Shown: piece by piece, positions 25,069-34,300 of the stretch
Numbering within the stretch: position 1 is the stretch's first letter
Layout: the number at the start of each line of letters is the position of its first letter
Source of the DNA: a virus
DNA length: 64,000 nt
Reading direction: 5' to 3' (one strand)
IMG/VR virus record: IMGVR_UViG_3300044630_001055
Span: 16,687 to 80,686 of that record
Made by a program: the position numbers and the translations under genes
Notes under the pieces: generated by a model
What the model was told of the DNA's origin: nothing
What the model saw: only the letters and a program-made list of their open reading frames with translations
Database searches by the model: none

Positions 25069-25280
25069 CCTGCTTTTGATTTACTTTGTGCAGCTTTCAT
25101 TTCATCTGCTTCTTTCTTTTTGATATCAACTAATTTTTTAAAATAAAATTTTCTAAGATGTATTGGCATCGTATAAACTTCTGTCCAATTGAATCCATTA
25201 CCAAAATGAACCATTTCCCAAATTTGATTATGAAGTGTTGTTTTATAATCAATTGGCAGGGTAAAAAAAGCTAACCCCAA
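25050..25280 (-). CDS. tail assembly chaperone, second frame (probable frameshift product)
   Basis: 76 codons if read from the TTG at 25280, with no plausible ATG at that point. The frame overlaps the last 32 bases of the gp26-like gene and lies +1 relative to it. The visible protein is FFTLPIDYKTTLHNQIWEMVHF, then TEVYTMPIHLRKFYFKKLV and a Lys-rich end ending VRMR. A T7 run in the overlap (25263-25269) would let ribosomes pass from the first frame into this one, giving a ~329-330 residue fusion. This is the arrangement of G/GT-type tail chaperones just before the tape measure. A GGAGG 15 bases before the TTG is too far away to be a convincing ribosome site. Confidence 0.65.
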   Translation of the reverse strand: MGLAFFTLPIDYKTTLHNQIWEMVHFGNGFNWTEVYTMPIHLRKFYFKKLVDIKKKEADEMKAAQSKSKAGKVRMR

Positions 25281-26040
25281 ATGGGATATCTAACGCCTCC
25301 GTTTCGCCTGTTATATCTGATGTAAATTCGAATTTTAAGTCTAAATCTGGACTAATTTCTCTAACATATTTTCTAAATGCTTTTGTATCTAATGCTAAAA
25401 ATCCATTTTGAATCCATTTGTTAATAAATCCACCATCCTTATTACCATCTACTGATAAAATCATATATCTAAACCGAGTAGTTACATCAAAAGATGTTGT
25501 GTTTTTTGTTTTATTTACTCTTTCCAATGCTTGATTATCTTTATTAATATCCTGCTCATCACCATGCGTTAATAACTTAAATTCAATTACCTTTTTACTT
25601 TGTGGTAATGTAAATTTGTACACATTTTCGGCGTTTAATACAGATTCATCAACATCTTTTGTTTGTACTTTTGATAAATCAATTGTAACTTCTTGCTTTT
25701 CGGATGTAAATGGGTCAGTAATTTCAACCGTATAATCAGCCCCATATCCTAAAATACGAGTAGCCAATAGAATTGCGTTTTTATCACCAATGAAAATATC
25801 ATTTATATTTACACCAGGTTCAACAACAACCGATTCAAATAACTTATCTAACACAATACCTTTTTTAATTAAATTTTGAGATGCTAAGATATCTTCTTCT
25901 CTTGCTGTCATATATTTTATTTCAACCGTTCCTTTACTCAAAGGGTTATCTTTTGAATATACCAATCCTCTTGATGGTAATTCTATAATTTCGGTTGGAA
26001 ATTCAAATTTACTTGTAGTTGCATTTGCACTTTCTGCCAT
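25249..26040 (-). CDS. gp26-like baseplate hub / tail assembly chaperone
   Basis: 263 residues. It contains PTEIIELPSRGLVY, then VEIKYMTAREEDILASQNLIKKG and FIGDKNAILLATRILGYGADY. This is the conserved core of the T4 baseplate-hub family that includes gp26 of T4-like cyanophages. In the T4 order it follows the tube gene, as here. It probably chaperones tape measure/hub assembly. The last codons overlap a second frame at a T7 run, suggesting that a fraction of ribosomes shift to make a longer protein. A terminator and a TATTTATA motif separate it from the tube gene. Confidence 0.8.
   Translation of the reverse strand: MAESANATTSKFEFPTEIIELPSRGLVYSKDNPLSKGTVEIKYMTAREEDILASQNLIKKGIVLDKLFESVVVEPGVNINDIFIGDKNAILLATRILGYGADYTVEITDPFTSEKQEVTIDLSKVQTKDVDESVLNAENVYKFTLPQSKKVIEFKLLTHGDEQDINKDNQALERVNKTKNTTSFDVTTRFRYMILSVDGNKDGGFINKWIQNGFLALDTKAFRKYVREISPDLDLKFEFTSDITGETEALDIPFGVSFFYPAN
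25263..25269 (-). other. candidate programmed ribosomal frameshift site (T7 run)
   Basis: On the transcript the gp26-like frame reads AGC TTT TTT TAC CCT; the second frame reads TTT TTT ACC CTG. A +1 or a -2 slip on the seven uridines joins the frames. The first frame stops 14 bases after the run. Confidence 0.55.
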
Positions 26041-26067
26041 AACTTTAATAATTTAGTTTTATATATA

Positions 26068-26075
26068 TATAAATA
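26068..26075 (-). promoter_or_regulatory. TATTTATA phage motif upstream of the gp26-like gene
   Basis: The coding strand reads TGTATTTATATATATATA, 28 bases before the ATG and just after a terminator. Confidence 0.5.
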
Positions 26076-26100
26076 CATCAAAATAAAAAAATTAGAAATA

Positions 26101-26132
26101 AAAAAGGGATAACCTTTCGGAAATCCCTTTTT
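26101..26132 (-). terminator. intrinsic terminator after the tail-tube gene
   Basis: AAAAAGGGAT (132-123) pairs with ATCCCTTTTT (110-101). An inner 2-bp stem carries a GAAA loop after an internal mismatch. It ends in a T run. Confidence 0.8.
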
Positions 26133-26151
26133 AATATTGTAGTAGATATTA

Positions 26152-26643
26152 TTAATATTCCAAAATAGCGTAATCGTAAGCTATTTCTAATGTAATATCG
26201 GCAGGGTCAGTAGCGTTTGACCAATCCAAGTCTCCAAAATTTGCATTTACTATAAATGCTCCTTTAAGAGTCCATTGTTCAATTACATCACCAACAGGTC
26301 CTAACATTTTACAAGTTATATCTTTTTTGTAAAAATCAGCATAACCTCTTCTACCAGTGATTGATTCGTGTCCTAAACGTACCCACTCCATTACAGCTTG
26401 AGCCGCAGATGGAACAATAGGGTCAATAAGTGTAAATGTTACGTTAGACCACTCACCCTTTCCTTGCAACTTTCTTTTTATATTAATATGGTCTAATGTT
26501 ACCGTTTCAAATGCAATAGTCGGTCTTTGCGCCACTTTAATAGTATATGCTTGAAGCCCGTCTACATCAATTGTAAAACGATGCTTCATTTTAGGTTCGA
26601 AGTTCGTATAGAACATCTTGTCAAACTCTAGTATCTCTGCCAT
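26152..26643 (-). CDS. tail tube protein (gp19-like)
   Basis: 163 residues, the same length as T4 gp19. Characteristic segments are FEPKMKHRFTIDVDGL, VAQRPTIAFETVTLDHINIKRKLQGKGEW, LIDPIVPSAAQAVMEWVRLG, GYADFYKKDITCKMLGPVGDVIEQW and DITLEIAYDYAILEY. It polymerises into the inner tube under the sheath. The gene lies directly after the sheath gene and is followed by a terminator. An AATAAATA motif 27 bases before the start suggests its own late transcript, which fits the high copy number needed. Confidence 0.93.
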   Translation of the reverse strand: MAEILEFDKMFYTNFEPKMKHRFTIDVDGLQAYTIKVAQRPTIAFETVTLDHINIKRKLQGKGEWSNVTFTLIDPIVPSAAQAVMEWVRLGHESITGRRGYADFYKKDITCKMLGPVGDVIEQWTLKGAFIVNANFGDLDWSNATDPADITLEIAYDYAILEY

Positions 26644-26669
26644 TTTTTTTTAATTTCTATTTTGTTATT

Positions 26670-26677
26670 AATAAATA
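26670..26677 (-). promoter_or_regulatory. TATTTAT phage motif upstream of the tail tube gene
   Basis: The coding strand reads CCAATATTTATTAATAAC, 27 bases before the ATG. Confidence 0.45.
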
Positions 26678-26700
26678 TTGGTTTTTCGTTTTTTTCTTAA

Positions 26701-29019
26701 TTAAGCGTTAAACGATGCTCCAGTTGGTAAGATGTTGAAATCAATTACGATGAATTCAGCTGTCTTAGCCGGTTGTAAAAATATTTGTCCTGCTAATACA
26801 TTTCTATCTATTACATCAGGAGTATTGTTAGTTTCATCCATCACTACTTTGAATGCGTATAAACCTTGTCTTTGTTGAATTGCTTCGAAATAAGGGTTTA
26901 CAGTGTTTAAGAATCTATTTCTAGTCGTTGTAGTGTTTTGTTCAAACAATAGGTAACGAGACGTAGATGCGATGAATTTCTTAACAGTGATTAATAATCT
27001 TCTTACGTTGATTCTATCCAATGCTGATGCTTTATCTTGCAATGTCTTCTGTCCGAATGCTACAATACCTTGTCCAGGGAATGAAGCGATTGGATTAACT
27101 TTGTTTTCGTATAAAGTATCTCTTTCAGAATGTGTTAATCTATTCAATACACTAATTGCTCCAGTGATACCACCTCTATTTAAACCAGCAGGTGCGAACC
27201 ATTCTGCTGCCAATCTATCATTAGCTGCAAACACTCCAGGTAATAATACTGAAGGTGGAACACTCATTATTTTATTATTATTATTGTCAATTGTCTTAAC
27301 CCAAGGGTAGTAAGTTGCTACATAGTTTGAATCTACTGAATTAGATTGTAAAGTAGTATCTGCTATATCGGAATCAGCTTCACTAAAGTCAGCTATGTAG
27401 AATGTATCTTGTCTATCTTCAACCATATCAATAACCTTAGTAGTTACCGATGGGTGTAGAGAACGAATGATACCAGGAGTTACAACTAAGTTAATATCAT
27501 ACTCATCCGGATTAGATACAGCGTTTATTGCTTTGAAATATGCAGTTGTACCAGATGATGCTCCATTTGAACAATCAAATCCTTGCGTATTTTGTTGAGT
27601 GATATCAGTTCCAAGTGCTTTAGCTACCGTTGGGTTCATACCATCGTATCCACCTTGCAATGCTAATACAAACTGTCTTTTAACCATATCTGCCGAATTT
27701 GAGCCCGTCATTTGATAATTTAATTGAGAATCAAACGCAAATGTTACGTTAGAACCAGTTTGTGCATTTGCAGGAAGTGGTTTTAAATATTGTTTGTTAT
27801 CAATTGCCACACCAACAGTTTCAAAATCAAATCCAGAATAATATAATGGAGATGATGATGTATTTCCAGTTGAGCTTGTTTGTAATGTTATAGCAGGTAC
27901 TAATAACGATTCTGCAGCATTTGTTGCTGTAATTGGGTTTGTATATGCCCCATGTCCAAAAGGTGCTGCTGATATAGGGAATGAACCCTGAGCTGCTACT
28001 TCAACTCTAATATATTTTGAACGATTTTGGTAATCACCATTTTCAGTAATTTTACCATCTTGATTTAATGTAATAAATCTATCACCAATTCTTCTTGCAA
28101 TATAATTTGTAGAAGCAGGGTCTAAGTTTACATTATTAAATGTTTCAAAAACTACTTTTCTTTTATCAGTATCAGAGTATGAACGAACAGTTACAGTAAA
28201 TGTTGAATAATCCGTTGCTCCATCTTCGCCAGCTGCCTTAACATTAGAGATACCAATTTTAAATTTAGTATTATAAACATTACCATGTCCTAATGTGTGG
28301 AAACTGAATAGAGGATATCTAACACCACTAATATCTTGAGATACTACAAATGGTGTTGATGCTACACTTGCCTCATATGCATAATCTTGAGTTGGTAATA
28401 CAACTCTAGTTATTACAATGTTATTTCCAGCAGAACCTGTGTAGAATGATGCCAAATTCTCAAAATAAGAATGTACATATGCTGCTTTACTTCCAAATGG
28501 TGATTCACCAAATACATCAGCTAAATCGTTTGTTGCGGTTGGTAATATTGATGCGGATACGTTTGTACCAGCAACCAATGCATTGATTACAAAAGAACCA
28601 TCTAATGCATCATTACTAACTATACTTGCTCCAGTAAATCCAACACCCTCATCACCAGCTGCAGTTGAGTGTAATACACCAATTAGTTTAGTTCCTACTG
28701 ATTGTGCCGATGAACCAGAAGCAAATATTGCTAAAGGTGCTACTTGAGAATATCCAGCAGTACCAGCTACCCTTACAATAGTTGCTGAACCAGCTTCTCT
28801 AAGGTAGTTTTGTACTGCATATTCAGTATAATATGTCCCATCAGGTGTACCGAAGATATCTTCAAATTCTGATTGAGTTCTTACAATCGTTGGTACGAAT
28901 GCCGGTCCTTGCTTAAAAGGTCCTATAAATGCTGCTCCGATTTCACCGATTCCTTGCGCTAAGAAGGATAAATCGTTTTCTCTTGTGAATACACCGGGTG
29001 ATACAATTCTTTCTGCCAT
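26701..29019 (-). CDS. contractile tail sheath protein (gp18-like)
   Basis: 772 residues. The N-terminus RIVSPGVFTRENDLSFL followed by IGEIGAAFIGPFKQGPAF is the standard gp18 start. The C-terminal third has FAPAGLNRGGITGAI, LYENKVNPIASFPGQGIVAFGQKTL, SALDRINVRRLLITVKKFI and a terminal GQIFLQPAKTAEFIVIDFNILP. These form the conserved sheath core and the exchanged C-terminal strand. The middle (~90-500) is the variable surface domain. It is longer than T4 gp18 (659). Sheath contraction drives the tube through the host envelope. A TATTTATA motif 59 bases upstream starts the sheath transcript. Confidence 0.95.
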   Translation of the reverse strand: MAERIVSPGVFTRENDLSFLAQGIGEIGAAFIGPFKQGPAFVPTIVRTQSEFEDIFGTPDGTYYTEYAVQNYLREAGSATIVRVAGTAGYSQVAPLAIFASGSSAQSVGTKLIGVLHSTAAGDEGVGFTGASIVSNDALDGSFVINALVAGTNVSASILPTATNDLADVFGESPFGSKAAYVHSYFENLASFYTGSAGNNIVITRVVLPTQDYAYEASVASTPFVVSQDISGVRYPLFSFHTLGHGNVYNTKFKIGISNVKAAGEDGATDYSTFTVTVRSYSDTDKRKVVFETFNNVNLDPASTNYIARRIGDRFITLNQDGKITENGDYQNRSKYIRVEVAAQGSFPISAAPFGHGAYTNPITATNAAESLLVPAITLQTSSTGNTSSSPLYYSGFDFETVGVAIDNKQYLKPLPANAQTGSNVTFAFDSQLNYQMTGSNSADMVKRQFVLALQGGYDGMNPTVAKALGTDITQQNTQGFDCSNGASSGTTAYFKAINAVSNPDEYDINLVVTPGIIRSLHPSVTTKVIDMVEDRQDTFYIADFSEADSDIADTTLQSNSVDSNYVATYYPWVKTIDNNNNKIMSVPPSVLLPGVFAANDRLAAEWFAPAGLNRGGITGAISVLNRLTHSERDTLYENKVNPIASFPGQGIVAFGQKTLQDKASALDRINVRRLLITVKKFIASTSRYLLFEQNTTTTRNRFLNTVNPYFEAIQQRQGLYAFKVVMDETNNTPDVIDRNVLAGQIFLQPAKTAEFIVIDFNILPTGASFNA

Positions 29020-29077
29020 TTTTTTATCTCTAAAATTCTATGTTTGTTATTTTGTAAAAAGTATTCCAATTTACACA

Positions 29078-29085
29078 TATAAATA
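29078..29085 (-). promoter_or_regulatory. TATTTATA phage motif upstream of the sheath gene
   Basis: The coding strand reads TTTATATTTATATGTG, 59 bases before the ATG. The extended sequence is the same as upstream of the gp13-like and 3322-residue fibre genes. Confidence 0.5.
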
Positions 29086-29172
29086 TAAACAAAATACCCA
29101 AAACATAAATTTTATATTAAAAATATATTTTGGGATGTTTTACTATTGTTTTATTGTTTTAAATGATACCTA

Positions 29173-29604
29173 TTATGGATTAGATATACTTACAAACTCC
29201 CATCTATCACAAAATATTTCGGAAGATATACTTGCTCTCCCTGGCCAACCACCATTGCTAGGACTCTGAAACCAAAGGTCGGCTTGTCTAAATGATGTAC
29301 TCCAACCCCTATCTATATTTGCACCACTTGTCCAACTTCCAGCATTGAAACCATAAGTGTTTCCACCAGTATCAACCCATAACGCATTCCATATTGTCAA
29401 TGCTGAATTAAAATCAGAAGAACCATTTGTTTGAACAAATGACATATAAGTTTTAACAATAATGTGTAGATGCGGATTTCCTCCAGAAATATTAAATCGA
29501 AGGTAAGGACCAACATTATTTTTACCGCGTGAATATACTCTCATATAAGAGTTATTATTCGATTGATTCATAATTAATCCCTGATTCCCTGTTATTCTTG
29601 CCAT
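29173..29604 (-). CDS. small beta-rich virion protein, paralogue 3
   Basis: 143 residues, family unknown. The sequence is strand-rich, with MRVYSRGKNNVGPYLRFNIS then GGNPHLHIIVK, a Trp/Gly-rich middle (TIWNALWVDTGGNTYGFNAGSW) and an end at SSEIFCDRWEFVSIS. The LRFNISGGNPHLHI block resembles LRLEVSGGNPEFYF in the protein two genes upstream, so these are probably paralogues. The position between fibre and sheath genes suggests an exposed tail or fibre-tip component. There is no signal peptide or helix-rich segment. Confidence 0.6.
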   Translation of the reverse strand: MARITGNQGLIMNQSNNNSYMRVYSRGKNNVGPYLRFNISGGNPHLHIIVKTYMSFVQTNGSSDFNSALTIWNALWVDTGGNTYGFNAGSWTSGANIDRGWSTSFRQADLWFQSPSNGGWPGRASISSEIFCDRWEFVSISNP

Positions 29605-29610
29605 AATTAT

Positions 29611-30072
29611 TTAATCACTAAAAACGTTTACTACTAAATTTGAAAATGACATAGTACATATATTTATCCAAACCGAACCAATTACTCCCGTAGCCATACC
29701 ACTATTTGCCCCTATAAATATAGATGCACCACCTTTTCCTACATATGGGAATAATATCCCATTACCTCCCCAACTATGCCAATCTAATCCAGAACGCATT
29801 TCAACTTCACCATATGTTTGCATAGAAAATCTTGCAGATGCGTAAAGAATAGGTAATTCTGTTTTTGAACCTTCCGTTCTTATTGCTGCCCATCTTAATT
29901 GTACTGATACTTCTTCTCTTGTGCCTGTTCCACCACTTTGATACATTTGTATCATATTAATATTAGACTGATACGGTGCCCAAGTTCTAGTTGAGGTATA
30001 TACTCTAGACCCCCATTGGTTGTTGTTACTACTATCTATTCTTATACCTTCGAGTGAACGTAAAACTGCCAT
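29611..30072 (-). CDS. small beta-rich virion protein, paralogue 2
   Basis: 153 residues, family unknown. It opens MAVLRSLEGIRIDSSNNNQW, close in layout to the next gene's MARITGNQGLIMNQSNNNSY. It has strand-like segments (EEVSVQLRWAAIRT; ILYASARFSMQTYG; SVWINICTMSFSNLVVNVF). It is the middle of three tandem genes separated by 1-6 bases. Probably a virion surface protein by context; no enzymatic motif is visible. Confidence 0.6.
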   Translation of the reverse strand: MAVLRSLEGIRIDSSNNNQWGSRVYTSTRTWAPYQSNINMIQMYQSGGTGTREEVSVQLRWAAIRTEGSKTELPILYASARFSMQTYGEVEMRSGLDWHSWGGNGILFPYVGKGGASIFIGANSGMATGVIGSVWINICTMSFSNLVVNVFSD

Positions 30073-30073
30073 A

Positions 30074-30535
30074 TTATACGCAATATAATGTTATTAAATC
30101 TATCCTTTCACTATATACCATCACACGATGTATAGTAGTTGATACTCCAGCTGCACTTGACGCTCTCCACGTTATTGTTCTATTTCCTACATCCCAATAA
30201 GACCAATCTGTACTACCAGCATTAAATTCTAGTTGATATGCAACAAAATTTGCAGCACCATTACCTGTTGGGTTATCAATATTACCATTTGATTGAACTC
30301 TCCATCCATGCGCAAAAGCTATCCATCGTATATCAGCCCCATTATTATGGGTAACAGTTTCCTCTTGTAGTGTTGAAAAATAAAATTCAGGATTTCCACC
30401 GGATACTTCTAATCTTAAACTACCAACAGTTTGATATGAACCTCCATTACTTTTTCCACAAACACATTCTTTCCATCCGCGTGTTGCAGATTGGGTACGT
30501 GTAATACCGTGTAATTGTCTGTTTAATAATCTCAT
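30074..30535 (-). CDS. small beta-rich virion protein, paralogue 1
   Basis: 153 residues, family unknown. It includes SLRLEVSGGNPEFYFSTLQ, ADIRWIAFAHGWRVQSNGN, YQLEFNAGSTDWSYWDVG and RTITWRASS. The pattern of a SGGNP turn after an amphipathic strand and a strand-rich C-terminus is shared with the two downstream genes. Trp- and Gly-rich loops would suit a carbohydrate or receptor-binding surface, but that is inference from composition and position. Confidence 0.6.
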   Translation of the reverse strand: MRLLNRQLHGITRTQSATRGWKECVCGKSNGGSYQTVGSLRLEVSGGNPEFYFSTLQEETVTHNNGADIRWIAFAHGWRVQSNGNIDNPTGNGAANFVAYQLEFNAGSTDWSYWDVGNRTITWRASSAAGVSTTIHRVMVYSERIDLITLYCV

Positions 30536-30538
30536 AGT

Positions 30539-30895
30539 TTATGGTATAATTGGGTCTTGCGTTTCCATTAAGGTAGGCAAACCATTCCATGCTACATATT
30601 CTCTATTAGTAAATTGTTCATTAATAGCTCTTCTTAAACTAGCCTTTACATTAGCCATAGGTTCGCAGTTTTCTACCCAACTTATAATTTCTTCTTCGGT
30701 TAGTTCATCGTAGGGTTTAAAGTTTTCAACATTTGGTGTATCAACCGGCACATCTGCTAATGCCCAATCAAACTTTGGTAATCCTGCAATTTCCGCACTA
30801 ACAATAAAATCAGCACTTACTACAATATCCTCCAATCCATCAAATGATTTTACTTTCTTGATTCCAACAAGTGTGTATGAATAATTTATTTGCAT
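30539..30895 (-). CDS. small conserved phage protein (VTGIKK-type), copy 2
   Basis: 118 residues. It opens INYSYTLVGIKKVKSFDGLEDIVVSADFIV and has LTEEEIISWVENC in the middle. The same arrangement (strand, GIKK, then LTExxxxxWI) is found in the neighbouring 132-residue protein (YTYEWSVTGIKKA; LTETQVLGWIKH), so the two are paralogues. Such proteins occur beside fibre genes in marine T4-like phages as I recall them. Function unknown; likely fibre-associated. Confidence 0.6.
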   Translation of the reverse strand: MQINYSYTLVGIKKVKSFDGLEDIVVSADFIVSAEIAGLPKFDWALADVPVDTPNVENFKPYDELTEEEIISWVENCEPMANVKASLRRAINEQFTNREYVAWNGLPTLMETQDPIIP

Positions 30896-30901
30896 ATTTT
30901 A

Positions 30902-31300
30902 TTAATTAGTTGGTGTTAGTGGTTGTGGTGTTACACTAGAACCGCTTGTTGGTGACCATGGTAAATTAACATCACTAACTTCCGCAATAGACAATTTACT
31001 TCTATTGATTTGTTTATCCATTTGTCCTTGAATATGGTCCCAATAATTTGTTACAGCCGAACTACTTACCGTATGTTTAATCCACCCTAATACTTGAGTT
31101 TCAGTTAAATTAGCATATTCAATGAAACTACCCGTATCAATTGTTTTTAAATCAAATGGAGTTGCTCCACTAAATTCACCAGTATTTCCATCCATATCGG
31201 TACAAATCACTTTCCATCTAGTTCCAATAACAGCATCATTGATACTATCGGAAGTTGCTTTTTTAATACCTGTTACAGACCATTCGTAGGTATATCCCAT
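30902..31300 (-). CDS. small conserved phage protein (VTGIKK-type), copy 1
   Basis: 132 residues. GYTYEWSVTGIKKATS, VIGTRWKVICTDMDGNTGEFSGATPFDL and NLTETQVLGWIKHTV are the recognisable blocks, followed by a Pro/Thr-rich tail. It is paralogous to the next gene. It heads a run of five small genes, with a TATTTATA motif 24 bases before its ATG, so the run is probably a late unit separate from the fibre gene upstream. Confidence 0.62.
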   Translation of the reverse strand: MGYTYEWSVTGIKKATSDSINDAVIGTRWKVICTDMDGNTGEFSGATPFDLKTIDTGSFIEYANLTETQVLGWIKHTVSSSAVTNYWDHIQGQMDKQINRSKLSIAEVSDVNLPWSPTSGSSVTPQPLTPTN

Positions 31301-31323
31301 AATTTTATTCGTTTATTATATAT

Positions 31324-31331
31324 TATAAATA
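31324..31331 (-). promoter_or_regulatory. TATTTATA phage motif heading the small-protein run
   Basis: The coding strand reads CTATATTTATAATATATA, 24 bases before the 132-residue gene's ATG. Confidence 0.5.
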
Positions 31332-31359
31332 TAGTTATTTTTTATTTTTATTGTAAACA

Positions 31360-34300
31360 TTACTTACCCAATAATGCCTTTAATTCATTTATTTGTTGTT
31401 GTTGTTCTTTTATTGCCTCAATTAGTAATGCCGTTATTCTTCCATAAGATACCGAATCTGCTTCTCCAGATTTTGTAAAGTTAATAATTTCAGGAACAAT
31501 ATCTGCAACTTCTTCCGCAATTACACCAATTTCAGTATCATCCGAACCTTTTCTATTGTAAGTTACACCTCTTAATAATAATACTTTATCCAATGATTTA
31601 TTTAAACTAACTACATTTTCTTTATATCTAATAGATGATGTTTCTGTCAATGATATACAATTCAGTACATTTAAGTTTGTTGTACCATCCGGGTCACAAT
31701 AATACCCACTATTATTTGAATCATAAATTATAGTTGACCAGAATACACCTGAACTTTCGTTCAAGCCATACATTGCTATTTTATACCAAGCACGTTTTGT
31801 ATTCCAATAAGATGTATGCCATAAACCTTGAATAGGTCCACCAACTATTTGGATACCATATCCGTTATTATACCCAGCTACATAGTGATGGGCCTGAACA
31901 CCTACATAGTGAGATGTATCACCAGGAGAGTTTGGAATACCACCCCAAGTATCAATAAATCCAGACCCCCAACCAAATGCAGAAATAAAATCGGTTGTAC
32001 CCCAACCCATTGTACCTACCCAATAGTTAGAATCTCCAGTATAATCGTTTCTTCTAAAGTTACCTTTGGCTGTCAAACCAATTCTCATTTTAGAGTAATC
32101 ATCAGTTCCTTGCCATCTAGTAGTACCATTTCCATCAAAATAGAATCCGGTATCACTTCTGTCATAAAATATAGCTGAGCGAATATCTCCCGTATTAATG
32201 TATGAACCATCGTTTACGGTTAATGGTACGTTAAAGTAAAAATTAGGTCTATCAGTGTACATGTGTGCATGTCCACTATTCGCAGGTCCAAACCAAATAT
32301 ATCCATCATTTGTTCTAAATCTAACTCCCCATGTACTTTCCCCATCAAATCTACCAGTATTAGTTGATGTACCAAATCTTAGTTGATTAAATATAGATGT
32401 AGATAACGGGTCTGCGTAATATCCAGTATTATCTCTATCATAAAATATTGGTGCTCTCATCGAATCTCTAGCAAACATATTACCAGAAGTATCTATACCA
32501 CCAACCGTTTGACCTGCAGCTTCCGAATAAAAATGGAAAGATTCAGTTCCCACTAATTGCGATGTTACTCTTTTACCAACATACCAACCACTACCACTAC
32601 CACCATTATAACGAACCATAGCTTCGTATCCATTTCCTGGATTGATATAAAGGTATTTGTTTGATGCACCGGTAATAGTTAAATCCCAAAGAACAGATGT
32701 TGAACGAGGGTCTGTATAATAACCGGTATCGTTACTATCGTAGAATATTGGTGCTCTTAATGAGTTACCACCCGTTGCGTAATTGTTAAATAATACAGTA
32801 TTGTTTGGATACAACTCCATATTAGTAACTCTAGTACCAGATGTGTTAGTATTGTAGAAATATATATCCCCAGATGAAGCGAATCTCATATAACCTTGTC
32901 CAAACGAAGTATTTAGTCTACCAAATCCAGAAGGAGAACCACCATCGTTTGTTACGTTATATCCAAATCCAGCTCCTTCCCAACTTACATTAGGTTCAGA
33001 ACACCACATTTGCAGTTGTACAATACCAGTACCATTTCCATTATTTGCAGCAGGTAATCTATTAATTATTTGAGAAGTAGCATGTGCTCCACTATTTCTT
33101 ATACCACCAAATAATTCGGTAAATGTTGCAGGGTCTACATAATAAGCAGTATTTGCCGAATCATAAAACGCAGTTGCATATAATCCAGTAGCGTTCCAAT
33201 ATCCTAATTCAGCTCTATTATAACGATAGAAATGTAATGCTCCTCCAGCTGCACCAGCTTCAGTTTTTCTGCCACCAATACCAGCATATTCTCTAATTGT
33301 TCCACCACTATCTTTTAGTTGGAAATGTAAATTAGAACCTACTGATGTTGCTGAGTTATTGTGATTTGTTCTTGTTAAATGTAATGTACCATATGTACCA
33401 TCATCACTAAATGAAGTTCCACCTTTTCTCATATCAAACGCAACAGGTGTCGAATTTGATGTGTGCTCTAATATTACTTCATTTGCATTACTAAAGTTTA
33501 TTGCATTACCAGCGTTTGTTAAATTTAATGTAGCAAATGTTGGAGAATCGGTTGTTTGAATATTTTGATTCATTAAATGAACTTCAGTTGCACCAGGACC
33601 TGTGTTAATATTACCAGCTATTGTTAGTGTAGTACCATCAAATGTAAGATTACTTTCAACTGTTGCGTTTGGTGCAGTTCCGTTTAATGTAATTACACCA
33701 TTATCGGTTGTACCGGTTAAAGCAAGTACTCCAGACGTACCAGATGTACCAGCGCCAGATGTTCCAGACGTACCAGATGTACCAGCACCAGATGTACCAC
33801 TACTTCCAGATGAACCAGATGCGCCGGATGAACCAGATGCGCCGGATGCACCAGAAGTACCACTACTTCCACTACTTCCAGAAGAACCAGATGCGCCGGA
33901 TGCACCACTACTACCACTTGTACCACGTGTACCAGACGTACCTGATGTGCCTGAAGTACCACTTGTACCAGAAGTTCCGGATGAACCAGAAGTTCCGGAT
34001 GAACCAGAAGTACCACCAGAACCAGAAGTACCAGCTGCGGCTAACCAAGCTGAACCATTATATCGATATATGTTTGTATCTGAAGTATTGTAATATATTT
34101 GTCCAGCTTTTGTACCAACAGGATTTGTTGCGAATGCTGGAATTCTCAATGAACCACTTATATCCACCGAACCAGTAAATTCTTGTGTATCATTTGTTGC
34201 ATCACCAAATTTATTTGAACCAGATGAGTAAATTAAAGATGATGAAATAAATTGTACTAATATTTGTTGTGCTCGGATTGTACCACCAACAGTTAAGTTA

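Noticed and set aside
29173-30535. Diversity-generating retroelement target proteins
   Set aside because: No reverse transcriptase, template repeat or matching variable repeat was seen in the window.
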